Assembly: GCA_000320545.1 (NCBI GenBank)
Contig: ADNK01000415.1
Coordinates: 42,501-74,413 of the forward strand
Direction of reading: 5' to 3'
Length of the DNA stretch: 31,913 nt
From: Bigelowiella natans CCMP2755
Lineage: Eukaryota > Cercozoa > Chlorarachniophyceae
The notes under the pieces are model-generated. The model did not search any database. It had not been told where the DNA came from and saw nothing but the letters and a program-made list of their open reading frames with translations. Positions 31,844 through 31,913 of the stretch are shown one piece after another (position 1 is the first letter of the stretch; each line of letters starts with the position of its first letter). A program made the position numbers and the translations under genes.

Positions 31844-31913
31844 GTGTGTGTGTGTGTGTATGTATGTATATGTGTGTATGAGTGTCTATTGTCTCACAGA
31901 CACGCACATTTGG
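31028..31913 (+). CDS. SURP-domain protein, splicing-factor type, 5' part only
   Basis: Exons 31028–31382, 31604–31723 and 31900 to the window edge join in phase 1. The first exon encodes an N-terminal low-complexity region rich in Pro, His, Gln and Asn (MSYGWDGRGEGRMPY and onward). The second encodes the start of a SURP (SWAP) module: ERILIEMTAKKVHEGG, PPFKKMLYAKQ and NPKFAFLF, matching the family pattern of an alpha-helix, a GP-x-F-like turn and NPKFxFL. SURP modules occur in pre-mRNA splicing proteins such as SF3A1, SWAP, SUGP and CHERP, where they bind partner splicing factors. The gene is cut by the right edge, so the family member cannot be named. Both introns carry microsatellites, the second a CA–TA–TG compound run. 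Confidence 0.75.
31535..31563. repeat. (GT)n microsatellite
   Basis: GT run in the first intron of the SURP gene. Confidence 0.9.
31757..31859. repeat. compound (CA)n-(TA)n-(TG)n microsatellite
   Basis: CA run (31757–31777), then a TA run of about 58 bases (31779–31838), then a TG run (31843–31859), in the second intron of the SURP gene. The CA and TG arms are inverted complements around a TA centre, so the whole could form a hairpin. Confidence 0.95.

Overview
This window is nuclear DNA from an intron-rich eukaryote. Almost every gene is cut into short exons by GT–AG introns of about 60–250 bp. Exon phases join cleanly, and the spacers and introns are full of microsatellites (CA, GA, TA, AAG, ATC, poly-C). 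The conserved genes (ATG9, TRAPPC5, a HECT ubiquitin ligase, a SURP splicing-type protein, UPRT) are pan-eukaryotic. I can say protist or alga-like, but I cannot place the lineage from sequence alone. All exon models below were assembled by hand from reading frames, splice sites and phase agreement.

Layout, left to right: (1) 1–2.9 kb, microsatellite-rich DNA with two small minus-strand genes, one (2374–2856) with a mitochondrial-type N-terminus. (2) 3196–4283, uracil phosphoribosyltransferase, four exons, plus strand. (3) 4908–about 9869, a long chain of at least 20 short minus-strand exons, probably one large gene of unknown function, with a C2H2 zinc finger near its N-terminal end and a Gln-rich basic C-terminus. 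(4) 10670–12380, a RING-H2 protein whose basic C-terminal half lies on a second exon. (5) 12692–13666, a small polytopic membrane protein on the minus strand. (6) 14466–19816, an 18-exon gene for a HECT E3 ligase that also carries a SAM domain and a hydrophobic membrane block, the most unusual protein here. (7) 21435–23873, an eight-exon TPR protein. (8) 25154–27857, ATG9 on the minus strand, head-to-head with (9) TRAPPC5 at 28360–29177. (10) A decayed tandem kelch-repeat fragment at 30435–30819. (11) The 5' end of a SURP-domain gene running off the right edge.

Themes: protein turnover and membrane traffic dominate (RING-H2, HECT, ATG9, TRAPPC5). ATG9 and the TRAPP core subunit are linked in autophagy in other eukaryotes and here share one divergent promoter region of about 500 bp. 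Several other genes are also arranged head-to-head. Three long gene-free spacers (19.8–21.4, 23.9–25.1, 29.2–30.4 kb) look alike: they are rich in CTAG and GCATGC words and share short repeats, unlike the microsatellite-rich spacers on the left side.
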